Positions 12,930-25,980 of a stretch of 64,000 nt of DNA are shown here, one piece after another. The stretch's first letter is position 1. The number at the start of each line of letters is the position of its first letter. Origin of the DNA: Rhopalosiphum padi (taxonomy: Eukaryota; Arthropoda; Insecta; Hemiptera; Aphididae). Both the position numbers and the translations under genes were made by a program. The notes under the pieces are model-generated. The model searched no databases, was not told the DNA's origin, and saw only the letters and a program-made list of their open reading frames with translations. Location of the stretch: assembly GCF_020882245.1 (NCBI RefSeq), contig NC_083598.1, positions 70,747,714 through 70,811,713 on the forward strand, given 5' to 3'.

Positions 12930-15250
12930 ATATTGGTCGCCCCTTTCTGATCCACCGTCATAGAGTAATGTCGATGCACCAGGTGCACCGTCGGTGCAGT
13001 TTATGCGAAGCAATAATGACGGTGTCGATAATGGAACAATATGAGACGCGGAAGGCGTCCGTGAACCTAAACAAGTTACAACAACGCCGTATGCACGTAG
13101 ACATAATTTATACTATTTAATCTGCAGTTGCATGTATTACGATGACCACCACCACATACATATAATTCTGAAAAATCGATGGACAGTATTTTTGGGCTGG
13201 TTTCAGAATTCGAAGGTTTGTTTTACACGAATCTTTGACTGTAGGGGACAGTTCTCGTGCGGTATTCGCAGTGTCATATGTCTTAACGAAATCTACGATT
13301 ACACGTGTGATTCAGTAAGTTCATGGCCATATAATATTAGATGATTACGAGACACCGTAATTATTATAATTACACAATGTTGTGCGATACATTCGTAATT
13401 CGTCATTAAATTTTGCTCGGCGACAATGATGTATACCGATTGCAAATGTACTACATATTTAAAAGAGTTAATTTTTGATTTTTGTATAAAAGTACCTGTA
13501 ATATATTTAGGACAAGTAAATAATATATTCATAATTGATACTCAAATGATTGCGTAGAAAGGAAAACGATATGACGACTCGCCTCGTGCAGTATATATAT
13601 ATATAACTGCCAACTGTATATTATGCGCTTTAGTTGCAGGCTCACTCGCTCACTATCTCGAAACTTTATTATTATTTTTTTTTTAGGTATTCCTCGGGGT
13701 TTCTCACGAGTATAGTGATCTTATCGTAACAATGATCATCATATATTCACGTCCGCAAACGTGAAGTTGTTTCTTATTCGCTTAGCGTAAGCTCGCCCGC
13801 TACGACACGCGTAACCGCGACCGCAATACAATAATAGGCAGTGCATTTATACACAATACGTATAATATTGGTTTATGGGTATGTGGTAGCGACACAATAA
13901 TATGCGCACGGCACCGTATAACCGCATTTCGCGTTGCGGTCGAGAGGGGTCGGCCGGAGCACAGACCAGGAATTATAATAATATATTTCATATTATTATT
14001 ATTTGTATATTATTATTATGCGCTATACCACCCGAAGACGACCTCAAAAACGAGCACATCTTGCGCACGCTCGTAAACCGTATACATTATGTACAGAGAA
14101 TATATATATAACATCAAACATAATCGTCTTGTTCATTGTGTCACCACATCACCACCGCGACGACGCCGCCGTTGCGCAATCGTCGCTTGGCCGTAGATGT
14201 ATATATATGTGATGTATATAATAATACTACGACGTTGACTGCGTGTACAGGTATACTGCCACAGACGTTATATATTGTCGTAGACTTACAAACCGCGATC
14301 AACTGGGATCACGCACCTATATTATATTATTATACGTATAGGTGGCATATACGTATTAGTATATATATATATATATATTCATTATAACGCCGTCGTCGCG
14401 GTCGTGGTGCGGTAATAATATAATAGGTATTCGCAGCATCGCAACTAATTGGGCGGCGGCGTTTCCATCTGCCGCAGAGGCATAAATGAATAAGACGCGA
14501 GAAGATTTATTACTGGGTGTTTGTCCATCCAACCCCGTAGTCGTATACGCGACGATAATGTCATTTCATCCCGTGGGTTAGTTATAGTCTGCCTGTATAA
14601 TATAGCTGGTAACATTGGTCGGCGGCGTGAACAATGTATATAATATGCTTGTACGTATAGGTGCGCAATAATAATAATAATAATCATAATGAACACGCGG
14701 CGTGGCAATCGTGTCTTGTATTTATATATACACTTGCATGCATGGATATTGTATATATACATATATATAATTATACGCAGAGCGCGTTTCGTCTTCCGGC
14801 CTATACGCGCCCGCGTGCAGTTCGTGACGCGATATAACTGCATAATATAACATAATATATATAATGTGCACTGTGACATTGTTATATGTGTATACATTAT
14901 ATATTTATGTAGGCTTACCTAACAGAGTAACAACCACCATTATTATATACTTGCCAACACCGCGGCGTACGTCTTAAGGACGAGAATAGGCCGCACGTGA
15001 TGAGCGGACACCAGTAGACAGTAGTTATAATACAGCAGAGAACAGGGTAGCGTTTACGGTTTCGATCGATGCAAATAAAATCCACGGAGAGTTGTCGACA
15101 TCCATATGATCGGGGACGAGTAAGATCTATCATTTCGTACAAATGTCTATGAAAAAAATTATTGCAGGGCATATGAATTTTTAATATTTTCAAATTTCTA
15201 TATAGTAAAGACTCATGTAGTTTTTGCCTAATGTCAGGAACGAACATGTG
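12930..15250. promoter_or_regulatory. Extended CpG-rich patch cluster
   Basis: About 2.3 kb in which CpG-rich islands (for example 12,950-13,110, 13,780-13,960, 14,040-14,180, 14,450-14,640, 14,780-14,840 and 14,950-15,130) alternate with TA and ATA microsatellites. Open frames of 60-150 codons occur on both strands because stop codons are thinned out. They overlap each other, are rich in Arg/Ile/Tyr/Cys and share no splice structure, so I do not call them genes. The composition is what promoters or unmethylated regulatory DNA look like in an AT-rich insect genome; function is inference. Confidence 0.3.
14358..14380. repeat. TA microsatellite
   Basis: Roughly ten uninterrupted TA units within the CpG-rich cluster. 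Confidence 0.8.
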
Positions 15251-17427
15251 TTAAGAAACAATGTTTTTATTTAGTTTTTTATGGGTATACTTAAACCTAT
15301 TTTGTGTGCTATGTAAAATGTACTTGAATATACATAGGTTTTATCCTATAATTATTTGTGAGACGCGCATAACCTAATTGCGCCTATATGTACAATTAAA
15401 TATAGGTATACGTTGATATGTAAATTAGGTAGTATGGGTATTTTTATACATACGCTTTATGATGGTCATTGCCGATGAAAACAGTGTGATCCACGAAGTT
15501 CTTCAACATTTAGAATTTTTACGCAACTCTTGCGGGTATCGTTTGGGTTTAGGGGGAAATGCCATGAATGAGAAAAAATATTTCACCATACGACGTGTAT
15601 TGCATAGCATTATATAGTACATATATGTAAAATATATATTATGTGTATACTATATTGTATAAGTACCTATATAGTTCCTTGGACACCTCGGATGGTAACT
15701 ATATATTGTACATTCATATAATAATAAAAACGCACAACGAAATGTATAACGAAAATCAAGTATCTTTAGTACCTATAATACTGTTTGTAGGTTTTAATTG
15801 TCGAAAACCTCGCACACTGGTTATACGAGTTGTATCAATTTTATACACATAACTAATTATTCTGTACCGATATGTTTACACTCAATATAGTCATACTACA
15901 AAGTTATTTACGTAATGACTAAAGAGCCCTTGATATTGTCATTTAATGTGTAGTATAACAATTGTATAAGAGTGCTTGACTGCTTTACTCAAAACATCAT
16001 AATATTATGAATCATCGAACTCTGTACACTTAAATTTTACATTATCTACGTTATACTTATATGTGCCGTTTGTATAAGATAAATTGTGTTTTTAAATGAT
16101 ATTTTTTCGATCAGTGTGAATTACTAACACACAGTACTTTTCATTTTTTTTTTTTTTTTTAGAACTTATTATAAATTGGTGAAAAACAAAACATGCACTA
16201 TTTTTATGCAAAATAGACTTTTTATTTAGTACTTAATAGTTGTTATCGTTATTATGATATAGCCATATTGGCCAATCAGGTGCTAATTAGTAATTTGTGT
16301 GTAATATTATAGTCATCAATTCATACATGATATATGTATTAATGTATTAGCTAATACGTTGAATGTTGATAGGGGTTATTATAAACACCCGTTTAATATA
16401 TTTAATATATTATAATTTATAATATTATACATTAGTATACATATAGTAATACGAATCTTCATGGATTTCGGAAATAAAATAGATTTCGACTCGTCAAAAT
16501 AATATTTGTTTACAAAATAATCTTACATGATTGTTTTTACAACAGACGTTGACCTTAAAATTATTAGAATTTTAAATTTTATTATTATCCATCGACTTTA
16601 CGATTTCACCCTGACTACACAAACCACCAACTTATTCGATGAAAAAACCTTCAACTGTCTTAAAAATATGATTTAGAGTAAAACATACTCGGTAAACATT
16701 ACAATTATCTCTAACCAAAAATATTTTAAAGACAAAATAAATCTTTTTATCTTTTGTTTTAAACGATTATGTATTGTAATTTTTAATAAGCAATGGATAA
16801 CTAAATCAATAATAATATAGGTACTATTCTTGTTATATAATCTCGTAACGGTATTGATATATTATTTTTTTTAGCGAGCTTATGTACATGAATTTATATA
16901 TTTTAAGGTCATTAATTAAATCAAGAAAATTTTCAGTTATTTATTCACTAGTTATATATTAGTAGTATATATTTTATGAATTATACATATGTGTATATGT
17001 GTGTATGTTTAATCGTTTAATGTGTTTATAGATTCCTATATTTGATTAATAATTCTTAGAAAACACGATTTGGATTAAAAAATATTGTCGAGTTATACAT
17101 ACGTATTTGTGCTAATGTGAGCCATAAAAAAAAACTTGTTGGAATATATGATTATTATTTAATAGAAATTTAATGATCTATATAATTATTATATATGTAA
17201 CACTATTTATATTGTATAATGTATTGACTATTGACTGTATTATTATAATTTATAATTATTTACATGTTTACAACAGCATAACATGCGATTATTATAATTC
17301 TAACGTAGGTGTGTTTAAAAACGTAAAAACTAATTATAAATATTATAAGTATCTATAACTAATTCAAAATAATATATTAAAATACTATATGTCTATATTA
17401 TATATATATATCATTAATCAGGACTAG
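15251..17427. other. AT-rich intergenic DNA, nothing recognised
   Basis: Only short A/T-driven frames. A long T run lies at about 16,146-16,160. No RNA gene or repeat boundary is visible. Confidence 0.4.
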
Positions 17428-17700
17428 GGTCATACACGTTTCTACTACTGTAGCAAATCCTGTTTGTGAAAAGAATTTCAACGAACATCAAAGTTTAGAA
17501 TCTTGTACGTAAAATCCTGAACTTTCTCAAGTCTTTCCGTAATATGTGCCCACTGTGGAAATAACCATACAAACTACTACTATAAATAAGCAATTTTCAA
17601 AAAATTAAAACAAACAAGAAAACAACAATATTCCCAAGTTGGGAATTCCGACATAAACACACCTCAAACACTGAAAAAAATAATAAAAATGTTTTCTCAA
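17428..17700 (+). mobile_element. Relic of a Jockey-type non-LTR retrotransposon gag (ORF1)
   Basis: Translated fragments, in order, match the zinc-knuckle region of Jockey-clade gag proteins. GHTRFYYC starts at 17,428. A piece reading VCEKNFNEHQSLESC lies in another frame. ICAHCGNNHTNYYYK starts at 17,542, back in the first frame, followed after a stop by AIFKKLKQTRKQQYSQV. The C-x2-C-x4-H spacing and the NHT-x-Y signature are typical of the family. Several stops and at least one frame change show it is dead. No endonuclease or reverse transcriptase follows; the sequence decays and then meets the TTAA element at 17,992. The family call rests on motif order; the copy is a short 5'-part fragment. 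Confidence 0.55.
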
Positions 17701-17991
17701 ATAAGCATATTAATAGTATTTCTTAAATTGGTAAAAAAAAATTAACTCATGTTTATACGTAAATATTATATAAAATTCCAAACTTGACATTCCTGAAAAG
17801 TTATTAGAATACAAAGACCTAATCTCATAATTAACTTCCATCATTCGAACCGAAAAGAAAAATCTAATAATCCCTTATATTTGACTTTTGACTACAGGTA
17901 TTAAAAAAGTCCTAAAAATGTCATCTAATATCAATACATTATTTTAAAATTATTGAAATATATAAATATAGAAATTTTCTTATATATTTAA

Positions 17992-18420
17992 GAGGACGTA
18001 GTACCCGCATTGTTGTCTCCGTCTTACACACGTGCGACATAGCATATTTTTCTTCTCCAGTTTCAATATTGTGCTGTTAGTTTTGGTATAAGAGTGAACT
18101 GACCTATTATAAAATTCATTGGAAAGATTATTACCCAAGGCCCCACGTAGCCTTTTATTGATATTATTATTTATTATTTATAAGTAAGTTATGACCTTTT
18201 TGAAACTGTACATTTTAAAATGATCATAACTTACTTAAAAATAACAATATAAATAAAAAGCTACGCGGGGATCTGGATATTAATCTTACCTTTAAATTGT
18301 ATAATAGGTCAGTTCACTCTAATATCAAAACTAACAGCACAATATTGAAACTTGTGAACGAAAATTTGCTATGTCGCACGTGTGTAAGACAGAGACAACA
18401 CATGCGGGTTCTACGTCCTC
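17992..18420. mobile_element. 429-bp TTAA-flanked foldback MITE
   Basis: The two halves are near-perfect inverted copies. The left arm begins GAGGACGTAGTACCCGCAT and the reverse complement of the right end begins GAGGACGTAGAACCCGCAT. Similarity continues for about 200 bp through TTACACACGTGCGACATAGC, TTCAATATTGTGCTGTTAG, GAGTGAACTGACCTATTATA and AAGTAAGTTATGA. Both ends abut TTAA (17,988-17,991 and 18,421-18,424), the target duplication used by piggyBac-type and a few other transposases. It has no coding capacity. The arms differ by scattered substitutions and small indels, so the insertion is not recent. It would fold into one long hairpin. The piggyBac-like call rests on TTAA alone; the ends do not start with the CCC typical of piggyBac. 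Confidence 0.85.
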
Positions 18421-18424
18421 TTAA

Positions 18425-20929
18425 GAGGTACTACTAATAAATAAATTCTTCCTTTATGTACTCATGTCATTTAATTTTTTTTTTGTAAATTGATCAAATT
18501 TACTTATTGTTTTTATAAGTATTGATTGTAACTATCTCTTTTAATAAACAATATATATTTATATCGATAATTAAATCGAATATGATGGATACTATAATTA
18601 AATTTGTACTTCCACAGTGCGTGATCGTAAGTTATACACTTTTTTAAAGAAGTAACTATTGTTATAAAATGGTTTATCTAAAATATTGTATTCAATGTAC
18701 TACCAAACAGCTATTTATTACATAATATAACAACAATCATAATTCTATTGGACTATAATAAACGTACACACCATGTATTGATCTTTTGTCCGAATATATA
18801 AGTATACCCGCTCGATCTGTATTGTTATTATTATTATACATTCATACAAATACAACAATCGGTACTCCATACATAATATAATATTTTTATAACTATCAAG
18901 TCACATTCATACATACATAGATATATATTTAATGTTGTTTATAAGTTTTTTCTTCTTATATTATAATGATTTGATTGGATGGGAGGAGGTATTATGTAAT
19001 TCTTCGTGTATGTGGCTACGACCGTACGGATTAAATTATTAACAATATAATCAGAGCATTACAATAATAATATTCCTCATCAGTAGTATAATTTGAGTAT
19101 GACCTAAGCGGATCCGTTCTTTTTGACATAGTTTAAACACTGGGTTAAATTAATTAAGACAATTATTAAAATAGATAAGACTGTCTTACATTAGCATTGT
19201 ATTATGAAGGTTTTTGTTTGCAAAATGTTATTCGAAGATGGTAGGTCATAAATAGGTAGTACATTTTCGAATGTTTTATTTTCTTATGCGATTCAATGAG
19301 TTTAGTTAAAATATAACATCAAAAACAATGAATTAAGTGTCATTGAATGAAGCTTAGAATATAGGAATATATATAAATATTTGCATATTTTAACATTTTT
19401 AACTAAGAACAGGTGATACCTATCTAACGATAGGTATAAAGACGTAACAGGTCTATCCTATCTTTTTATATTATGCGAATCTTTTAATAATAATCTAATA
19501 ATTACGTATATTATACAAGACATGGACAGAATGTCAGAATTATTTTGAGTTAATTCAGCATAGACTCGTTCTAAATATACAAAATATACATTTATATAGA
19601 ATAAATATAAAATATAGAGTTATGGTAATTAACGAACTTTAAAGTGACATTTAAATCCGTAATAATTATAATTCAATAAATCATATTGCTTACGATAAAA
19701 TTTCAGAATAAAAAAATATTTCGTTGCTAAATAAATTAAGATATGTATTATAGAATAAAATAAAATAAAAATTTGAATTAATGCCGAATTCTTAAAAAAA
19801 TATTATTTTTACACAATGCTACATTGTTTTGGACCACAAAGATATTTAGATACGATTTCGGATTTTACCCCGGATGTGTAGATTCGGCCGTGGATCTTCC
19901 ACAAGATGTGGACATCAGTTATCATATGTATTCGTAATAAAATATACAATACAGTATGGGGATATACATATTTTATCGAATTTTATTATAAATTGAGTTT
20001 TGTAAACACGAAAATAATAATAATAATACACGTAATGTGGTCGAGACGGCGGCAGTGATAGGAGGTCGGGCAGTATTATTATTGTTGTATCCAGTCTGGA
20101 CGCCCGTTTACCTTGCAAGGACGGTCACCAACACGTAAACATTAGACAGGTTAGATTCCCTATTCAACATACACATATACATACATACGCGGGTATATAA
20201 TACGTATCGGATTGCACTTATCGTAGGTCACGAGCGTAAGGACCTTTTTGTTTTTATGTTTGGTTTTTGGGAGGGAGGTCCGAGGGTATATATATACGCG
20301 TGGTCCGATGAAAGTAATCGATATATATATATATGTATATGTCCAAGTGTGTTTGCCGTGTGCTTGATCTCAAGGTTCCTGGGAAGATCGTGCATGGTAA
20401 AATTCCAAGATAAACACAAGTACTATCTCAAGTCCGCGGAGGGAACTGATATCGAAAAAAGAAAAAAACAGGATCTATATGCGTATTACGTCTTATGTGT
20501 AATACGTACGTGTTTAATATAATGTATACACACAATTACACCATAATTATCCTAGTCACAAAAATGCATATCCCCCCAAACCGATGTAAAATCATGCAGA
20601 CGACCTCGTTTATGATACAATAAATAATATGATATAGACTATTGATCCCCGATTAATATTCTAAAAACATATCATTGCCCAATAACGTACAAAACGTATT
20701 TCAAAAGTCCAAAACAATATTGTACAATACTTTGATTGTGCATGAAGATAATTTATTTTATATTTCAACACTTTTTACTCAAAATTAGAATTTGTAACAT
20801 AAAAATATCAACAAATAAAGCCTATGGTCTATAAATAACATAAAAAGGTGAATAATTTAAAAATTATAGTATACCTAAAATATGATAATTTAAGCATTTC
20901 GTATACATTTTAAGTCTGGAATTTTTAAA
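18425..20929. other. AT-rich intergenic DNA, no gene seen
   Basis: Mostly AT-rich with a modestly CpG-richer stretch at about 20,040-20,440 (CGAGACGGCGGCAGTG; GGAGGGAGGTCCGAGGG). Open frames there lie on both strands, with no domain and no convincing exon borders. Confidence 0.35.
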
Positions 20930-21215
20930 CTACAGATTTTGTCGGAAACTGGTTTTATGTAAAATTTCTTGTTTTACCATAAATTTTATTGTTTTTCCCG
21001 ATTATTTTTATAAGGCCTTAGAATTTTTAATTTTTATCCTCTTTAGTATCTACGTGCCAACTAAATCAAATTTCCTATCAGAAACCACCCTCAATGTTGA
21101 AAATTTGAAGCATTTTTACTGCTCCAAAAGGCGATGACTGCAGACAAAATTACATATTATACACATTGTAAAACCATACATTTACCGCTCCGATGATAAT
21201 CTAAAAAAATATTTT
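20930..21215 (+). repeat. Dispersed repeat family A, copy 1
   Basis: This segment shares landmarks in order with the segments ending near 29,655 and 60,285: GGAAACTGG, a CTTCAAT/CCTCAATG block, TTTTACTGCT, then CATTGTAAAACCAT and a final CCGCTCCGATGATAATCT. Copies are strongly diverged and have no coding capacity. The shared 3' end (in better copies CTCAGAATCT) suggests one transposon family present three times in the window. The class is unknown to me. Confidence 0.55.
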
Positions 21216-22689
21216 ATATCTCAGACTATACTATTAGTAAACATTGTAAACCAAATCTATGATATCACTAAGATACTGTTAATGACTTAAGTCTACATAA
21301 CTATATTGAATACACGTAATCATTTTCGTGTTGAAAAGGTTAATGGAAAAATGTAATTTGTTGTACGATAAAGCATAAAGAATATTACACACTTTGAAAC
21401 ACTATAATTGTTAAGTTAACATCAAAACCTCACTTTCGCTCTCACTTCAGTCGCACAACACTTAATCCAATAATTAAGAAATATATGTTATGAGTGTAAT
21501 AGCCTATACTGTATAGGTAATCCGAATACCCCATTACTCGTTTGGGTTATTTAAGTTTGTTTTTGAGTATAACTATAGTTCTTCTACAATTTGACAAAGA
21601 AAATGTTTTTAATTTTAGTAATTTATAAAAAGTTATATTACGGTACACAATATGTACGCGAATACATACATATTACATATTTCGTTAAACCATAAAGCAA
21701 TTGATTTCTCTGAGATGGTTTATAAGTGCGACGATTATGTTGTAATAAAATTATAACTATTAATTACTAATGATAATTATTATGATTAGTTAATTATATC
21801 ATCGATGTAGAGAAATTTAATTTGATTATGCGATCAAAAACAGAATTTATAAATTATAATAATACATACTTAACAAAAATTATGCATTGAAAAATAAACA
21901 AACGACAAATATTCAAAAACAAAACGATAAAAACGTGTTTAAACCGAGATCGACTGATTTTCGAAATTTTATTTATTATTGATAGTGATTGCAATTCATA
22001 ATAATAATATAACGACTTCAAAGGATCGAACAGTGCATAATACTACAGTCACTGTAGTACAGTACAGCACGACGAAGGAGAGAAATTAAATAAAAAAAAT
22101 CTCATTAGCTCGATGCTGCAGTCATCTTTTCACAGGTATAAGTGAATAACCAAATTGTTTTATTGATTACAATTTACTGGTATTTATTATAATTTATAAT
22201 GAACATTGAACGCATGAAATTTACGGTTACAGTGGCGTAATTTTAGATTTTTTCTTAAAGGCTGGTAAAATTTTAACTAGAAATTAAAAACAACAATGTT
22301 TGTAATGGTTGCAACAATTTGATTTCTATAATCTTCTCCTGTTGGTTAATAAATAAATATATTTTTGTTATTTTTAAATACTCGTTCAATATTATTTGAA
22401 AGTACAAAAAAAATAAAAATAAAAATAAATGAATAATTTAAAAAAAAACATAATGTTTAATGAACCTATATAATATTATAATAATAATAATAAAATATCT
22501 CATCGATAGAGATAATAACAAAAATATAGTAAGTCTACTTATATATGTATAATAATAATAATAATGCATATTAAAGTAAATCTCGATAGTAAGCAAATTC
22601 GAATTCACCAATAACCAGTTGTGGGAAGGGGGGGAAGTGCTTTTGAAATTAAAAAATATTTTATATTAAAAAAAAAATAAAGAAACGAC
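21216..22689. other. AT-rich DNA with a possible repeat start, no gene
   Basis: Nothing coding. CAGTGGCGTAATTTTAGA near 22,231 resembles the ends of common insect DNA transposons, and a G7 run lies near 22,629, but I could not pair them as inverted repeats. ATA triplet tracts occur near 22,481 and 22,550. Confidence 0.3.
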
Positions 22690-22925
22690 CACCTCGTCTC
22701 CTCTCCCCGTCAAATGACGCCCGAACTTATGCGTTACGACCATTCGACGTAAAAACAATAATATTGTTATTCACAGCCGACCAGCTGCAATTTTCGCAGA
22801 TTTCGCCTGATTTGGGCACGGTTTAGAAGTGTGCAAACACCGCGGGAATCGCTCGGAAATTAACAGTGATCAGAGATTCATTGCCAACGGTTAGACACAA
22901 TAATAATCGTCAGCTGCGGGTTCAT

Positions 22926-22930
<5 letters not shown>

Positions 22931-22959
<29 letters not shown>
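22931..22959. repeat. TA microsatellite
   Basis: About 14 uninterrupted TA units inside the CpG-rich patch. Confidence 0.9.
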
Positions 22960-22961
<2 letters not shown>

Positions 22962-23220
22962 GTAATCGATATTTCGCCACGGCGGCGGTTGGTCATGACA
23001 CGCGGACACCAGCGCGTTTCACAAACGAAACACACACACAATCATAATATATAAGTACGCGTCGCACGGCGGTAGATTGAAATCTCATCGTATACGGCGA
23101 TTATCCCGTACACTATGGAGTCGTAGGTAGATAATATAACAGCGGTAACAGTGATATTATGACGTAGTAGAGTGTAGTGGTTACTGTGGTAGTGCGTGTC
23201 GCGGTATAATAACAATATTA

Positions 23221-23239
23221 TATATATATATATATATAT
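23221..23239. repeat. TA microsatellite
   Basis: About nine TA units just before a CpG-rich block. Confidence 0.85.
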
Positions 23240-23905
23240 TGTAACGCGCGAGCGTATAAATGTGCGACGCGCATTATCATAATATATTATATTATTATAT
23301 TATTGTGCGCGTCGCGATATTATAGTCCGCGAAGGGCAAAATCGAAGGACGGGCTCGACGCTGCCCGCGGACGGTTGGAGACCGGGATTCTCGCGCTGTT
23401 GCGCAGACGGTCGCGTTTAGCGGGTGGTATACACTTGATAGATGAAATCAGAAACAATTTACGAATCGCAGACATCGTGCGTTGCATATACTGCACACGA
23501 TATATGGGGGGGGGGGCGCACGTGCATTAATAATATTGATGCGCCGAAGTGATCCGAAACACATTCGCGGTGACAAAACATACCGAAGATCCACATTTAA
23601 TAGACACCTAAGTCCTGTACAATACCATGATTTACCGAATTCAACGAGTTTAACCCATTGTTTAACCCAACCGACTGTTGGACGACGATAGCCAATGGGT
23701 TTTATCATTTTTTAAGACTACGAGTACTTACATAATTAAATTATATTTATATGTAAATTATTCTATTTTTATTCGTAAGTGTCCTTTGTGTCTAAACCCT
23801 TTTTTTCATTCCTACATTCGTCCTGATTGTTTATGTCGTTTAAAAATGCATGATATATTATTATATAATACCCAGTTTTAGCGCCATTAAGATTCCTTCA
23901 TGCGG

Positions 23906-23942
<37 letters not shown>
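23906..23942. repeat. Compound CT-TA microsatellite
   Basis: Twelve CT units followed directly by about six TA units. Confidence 0.9.
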
Positions 23943-25980
23943 CAACGAGTCACAACTATAACATGTTCGCGAATTATATATGTATATTATTAAATTGTTC
24001 TTCCTATTTTTATTTGGCCGACCTATAATAGTTTAGACACTTTCAGAGGCCGAAAAGGCGAAAACTCAAATTATAATTTAATCCCATAGCGCTAACTTCC
24101 TATAATTCAATCATTGCGAGCACAGGTATAATAACTCTTGGTACTTGCACATTATTCATCACATCACAATCGTGTGCATATTAATATTATATGTGATTAG
24201 TAATAATTTACACTTAATAAGTAGTATATTATACTGTACAGTATTGATTGTACGCATATGTTATATTTTACATCCCGGTACTCAAAGATCAAACAATAAC
24301 CTTCTCAAACACAATTTCCTAAAATGGAGCCTGTTGACTATTCTAAAAGCAGAACTTTTATTAATTAATCTTGGTATTGGTATAGGAAAAAAAATAATTT
24401 AACACTAATTATTGTCATTTATCCCGATGATATTTACGGTTTTTTATAAACTTTTTTAAAAACAACACTTGCAATTGACTGTACGACAGATGGACTTTGA
24501 GGATTAGACGAAATAATAAATTGGTGTGTTATAATATATTGAAATGTATACTACGCGTATGTCACAAGTATATATTATACATATATGGCTATAATATATA
24601 ATATATACAACACGCGCAAGGCACAATCACCTTGCGCATCTCGTTACGTCCAGTCGCGATGGGACTTACAGTATGTGGATTTGATTTTTATTCATAATAA
24701 TAAATTATTAAACAATATAAAAGCTCGCGAAAATTAACATCTGCATCACAATCGCGAAACCGATTAATAACGTTTTGCAACGAAACAATTCACAAGCGCA
24801 AAATATATACTTTAATTGTTGTTTATTGCGTGTGTTTTCTGTACGGGACGCGCACAAAATACGTCTGTTCACACGTATAATATATTATACGATGATGATA
24901 TTATTGTACAGAGAAACAAATAAATATCAATTTGTTACAAGGACAGTGCGCTGTCGTCGTCCGCGCTCCGTACTATCATTAAGTGTAAGTATTGCTAATA
25001 TATAAAAAATACCTAATCAAATACCTGTACAAAATGTTACCTATGGGTAAATACGAAAAAATTGAGGACTGCATAAAGTAGGTAAGCAAGAGTAAGTACC
25101 TCCTATAATCTATATAATAGACATAGACAAGTGCCGCAATAATCAGAAAGGTAAAACAATCGGCCGCGGAGGCTTAACTACTCGCTGCAGGCTGTTGCGC
25201 ATGTCCGTCACATCCGAACAAAAAACTCGATAACATGAATTAACGGTTCGAAATATCTAATTACGAGAACACACAGCAGTAAGCGTTTAAAGTACATAAA
25301 TATAAAATGCGTGTGTTATGGTCGCGTCTGCACTCTGCAAATAAGTATAATTATACAAGTTACGACACGTTTGGAATCATATTATAATGTACACAGACGC
25401 GCCGTATGTATATAATTTATGAACGATCGTCTGCGCAACCGATAGTATTTATCTATTCGCAAGAGTGTTTAATGATCGCGTAGTCACCAAACGTTTAGTT
25501 ATCTGTGAAAATCGACATTAAAAGTCCACTCGCCGAACTTGCCCTTCTACCAAAGTCGTTAACAAGCAGTCTCAAAAAATACGAGTAGTACAGGTATTCA
25601 ACTCATAGTAAAAAATTTTTTTCTTCTGTTAACGTCACGGTTTATATAACGTTTATAGTCATTAATTATTTTTCATAAATTTTTGTAAATTTTTTTTATA
25701 TTAGGTACGCTGCTGAGTATAATATTTATATTCGAATCGGCGAAAACATTTATAATTCTTCGATAGAGTTATAGATTTTCAGGATTTCGATACGTTGTAT
25801 GGAAACATACTATAGGGCAAAACACGCGATTGGACCAGTCGGCAAGAACAATTATTATATAATTTAACAGTCCGGGGGAGGGGGGGATTCTCAATATTCA
25901 GTATTCCCAGTCCGGTACGTTGTTTGTAGAAAATTAAAATTAAATAACTGACAATGATATTATAGTCGTGCAGTACTCAC
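23943..25980. other. Putative intron/3' region of the minus-strand gene; no exon found
   Basis: Sequence following the donor at 25,980-25,979 on the minus strand. I searched the minus strand for a phase-0 exon with an AG acceptor and coding-like composition and found none that I can support. The modestly GC-rich spots at 24,600-24,660 and 25,150-25,210 contain stops in the required frame. Confidence 0.35.

Larger units (their letters stand above)
22690..23660. promoter_or_regulatory. CpG-rich patch with microsatellites
   Basis: A GC-rich block (for example CGCGAAGGGCAAAATCGAAG, GACGGGCTCGACGCTGCCCG, GCGTCGCACGGCGG) broken by TA tracts at 22,931-22,959 and 23,221-23,239 and a G11 run at 23,506-23,516. 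Overlapping frames on both strands look like by-products of high GC. It lies downstream of the last visible exon of the minus-strand long-intron gene, so it could be an intronic regulatory element of that gene, or a promoter. No transcript evidence is visible. Confidence 0.25.

Noticed and set aside
14445..15247. 150- and 110-codon minus-strand frames
   Set aside because: They lie in a CpG-rich patch with few stops, have low-complexity Ile/Tyr/Arg/Cys composition, are crossed by frames on the other strand and show no domain or splice structure.
20595..20615. HADDLVYD on the plus strand, resembling the reverse-transcriptase YADD box
   Set aside because: The frame is closed by stops a few codons to each side and no other reverse-transcriptase motif is near.
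22231..22640. Possible TIR element from CAGTGGCGTAATTTT to the G-run near 22,629
   Set aside because: The two ends are not inverted copies of each other and no target duplication was found.
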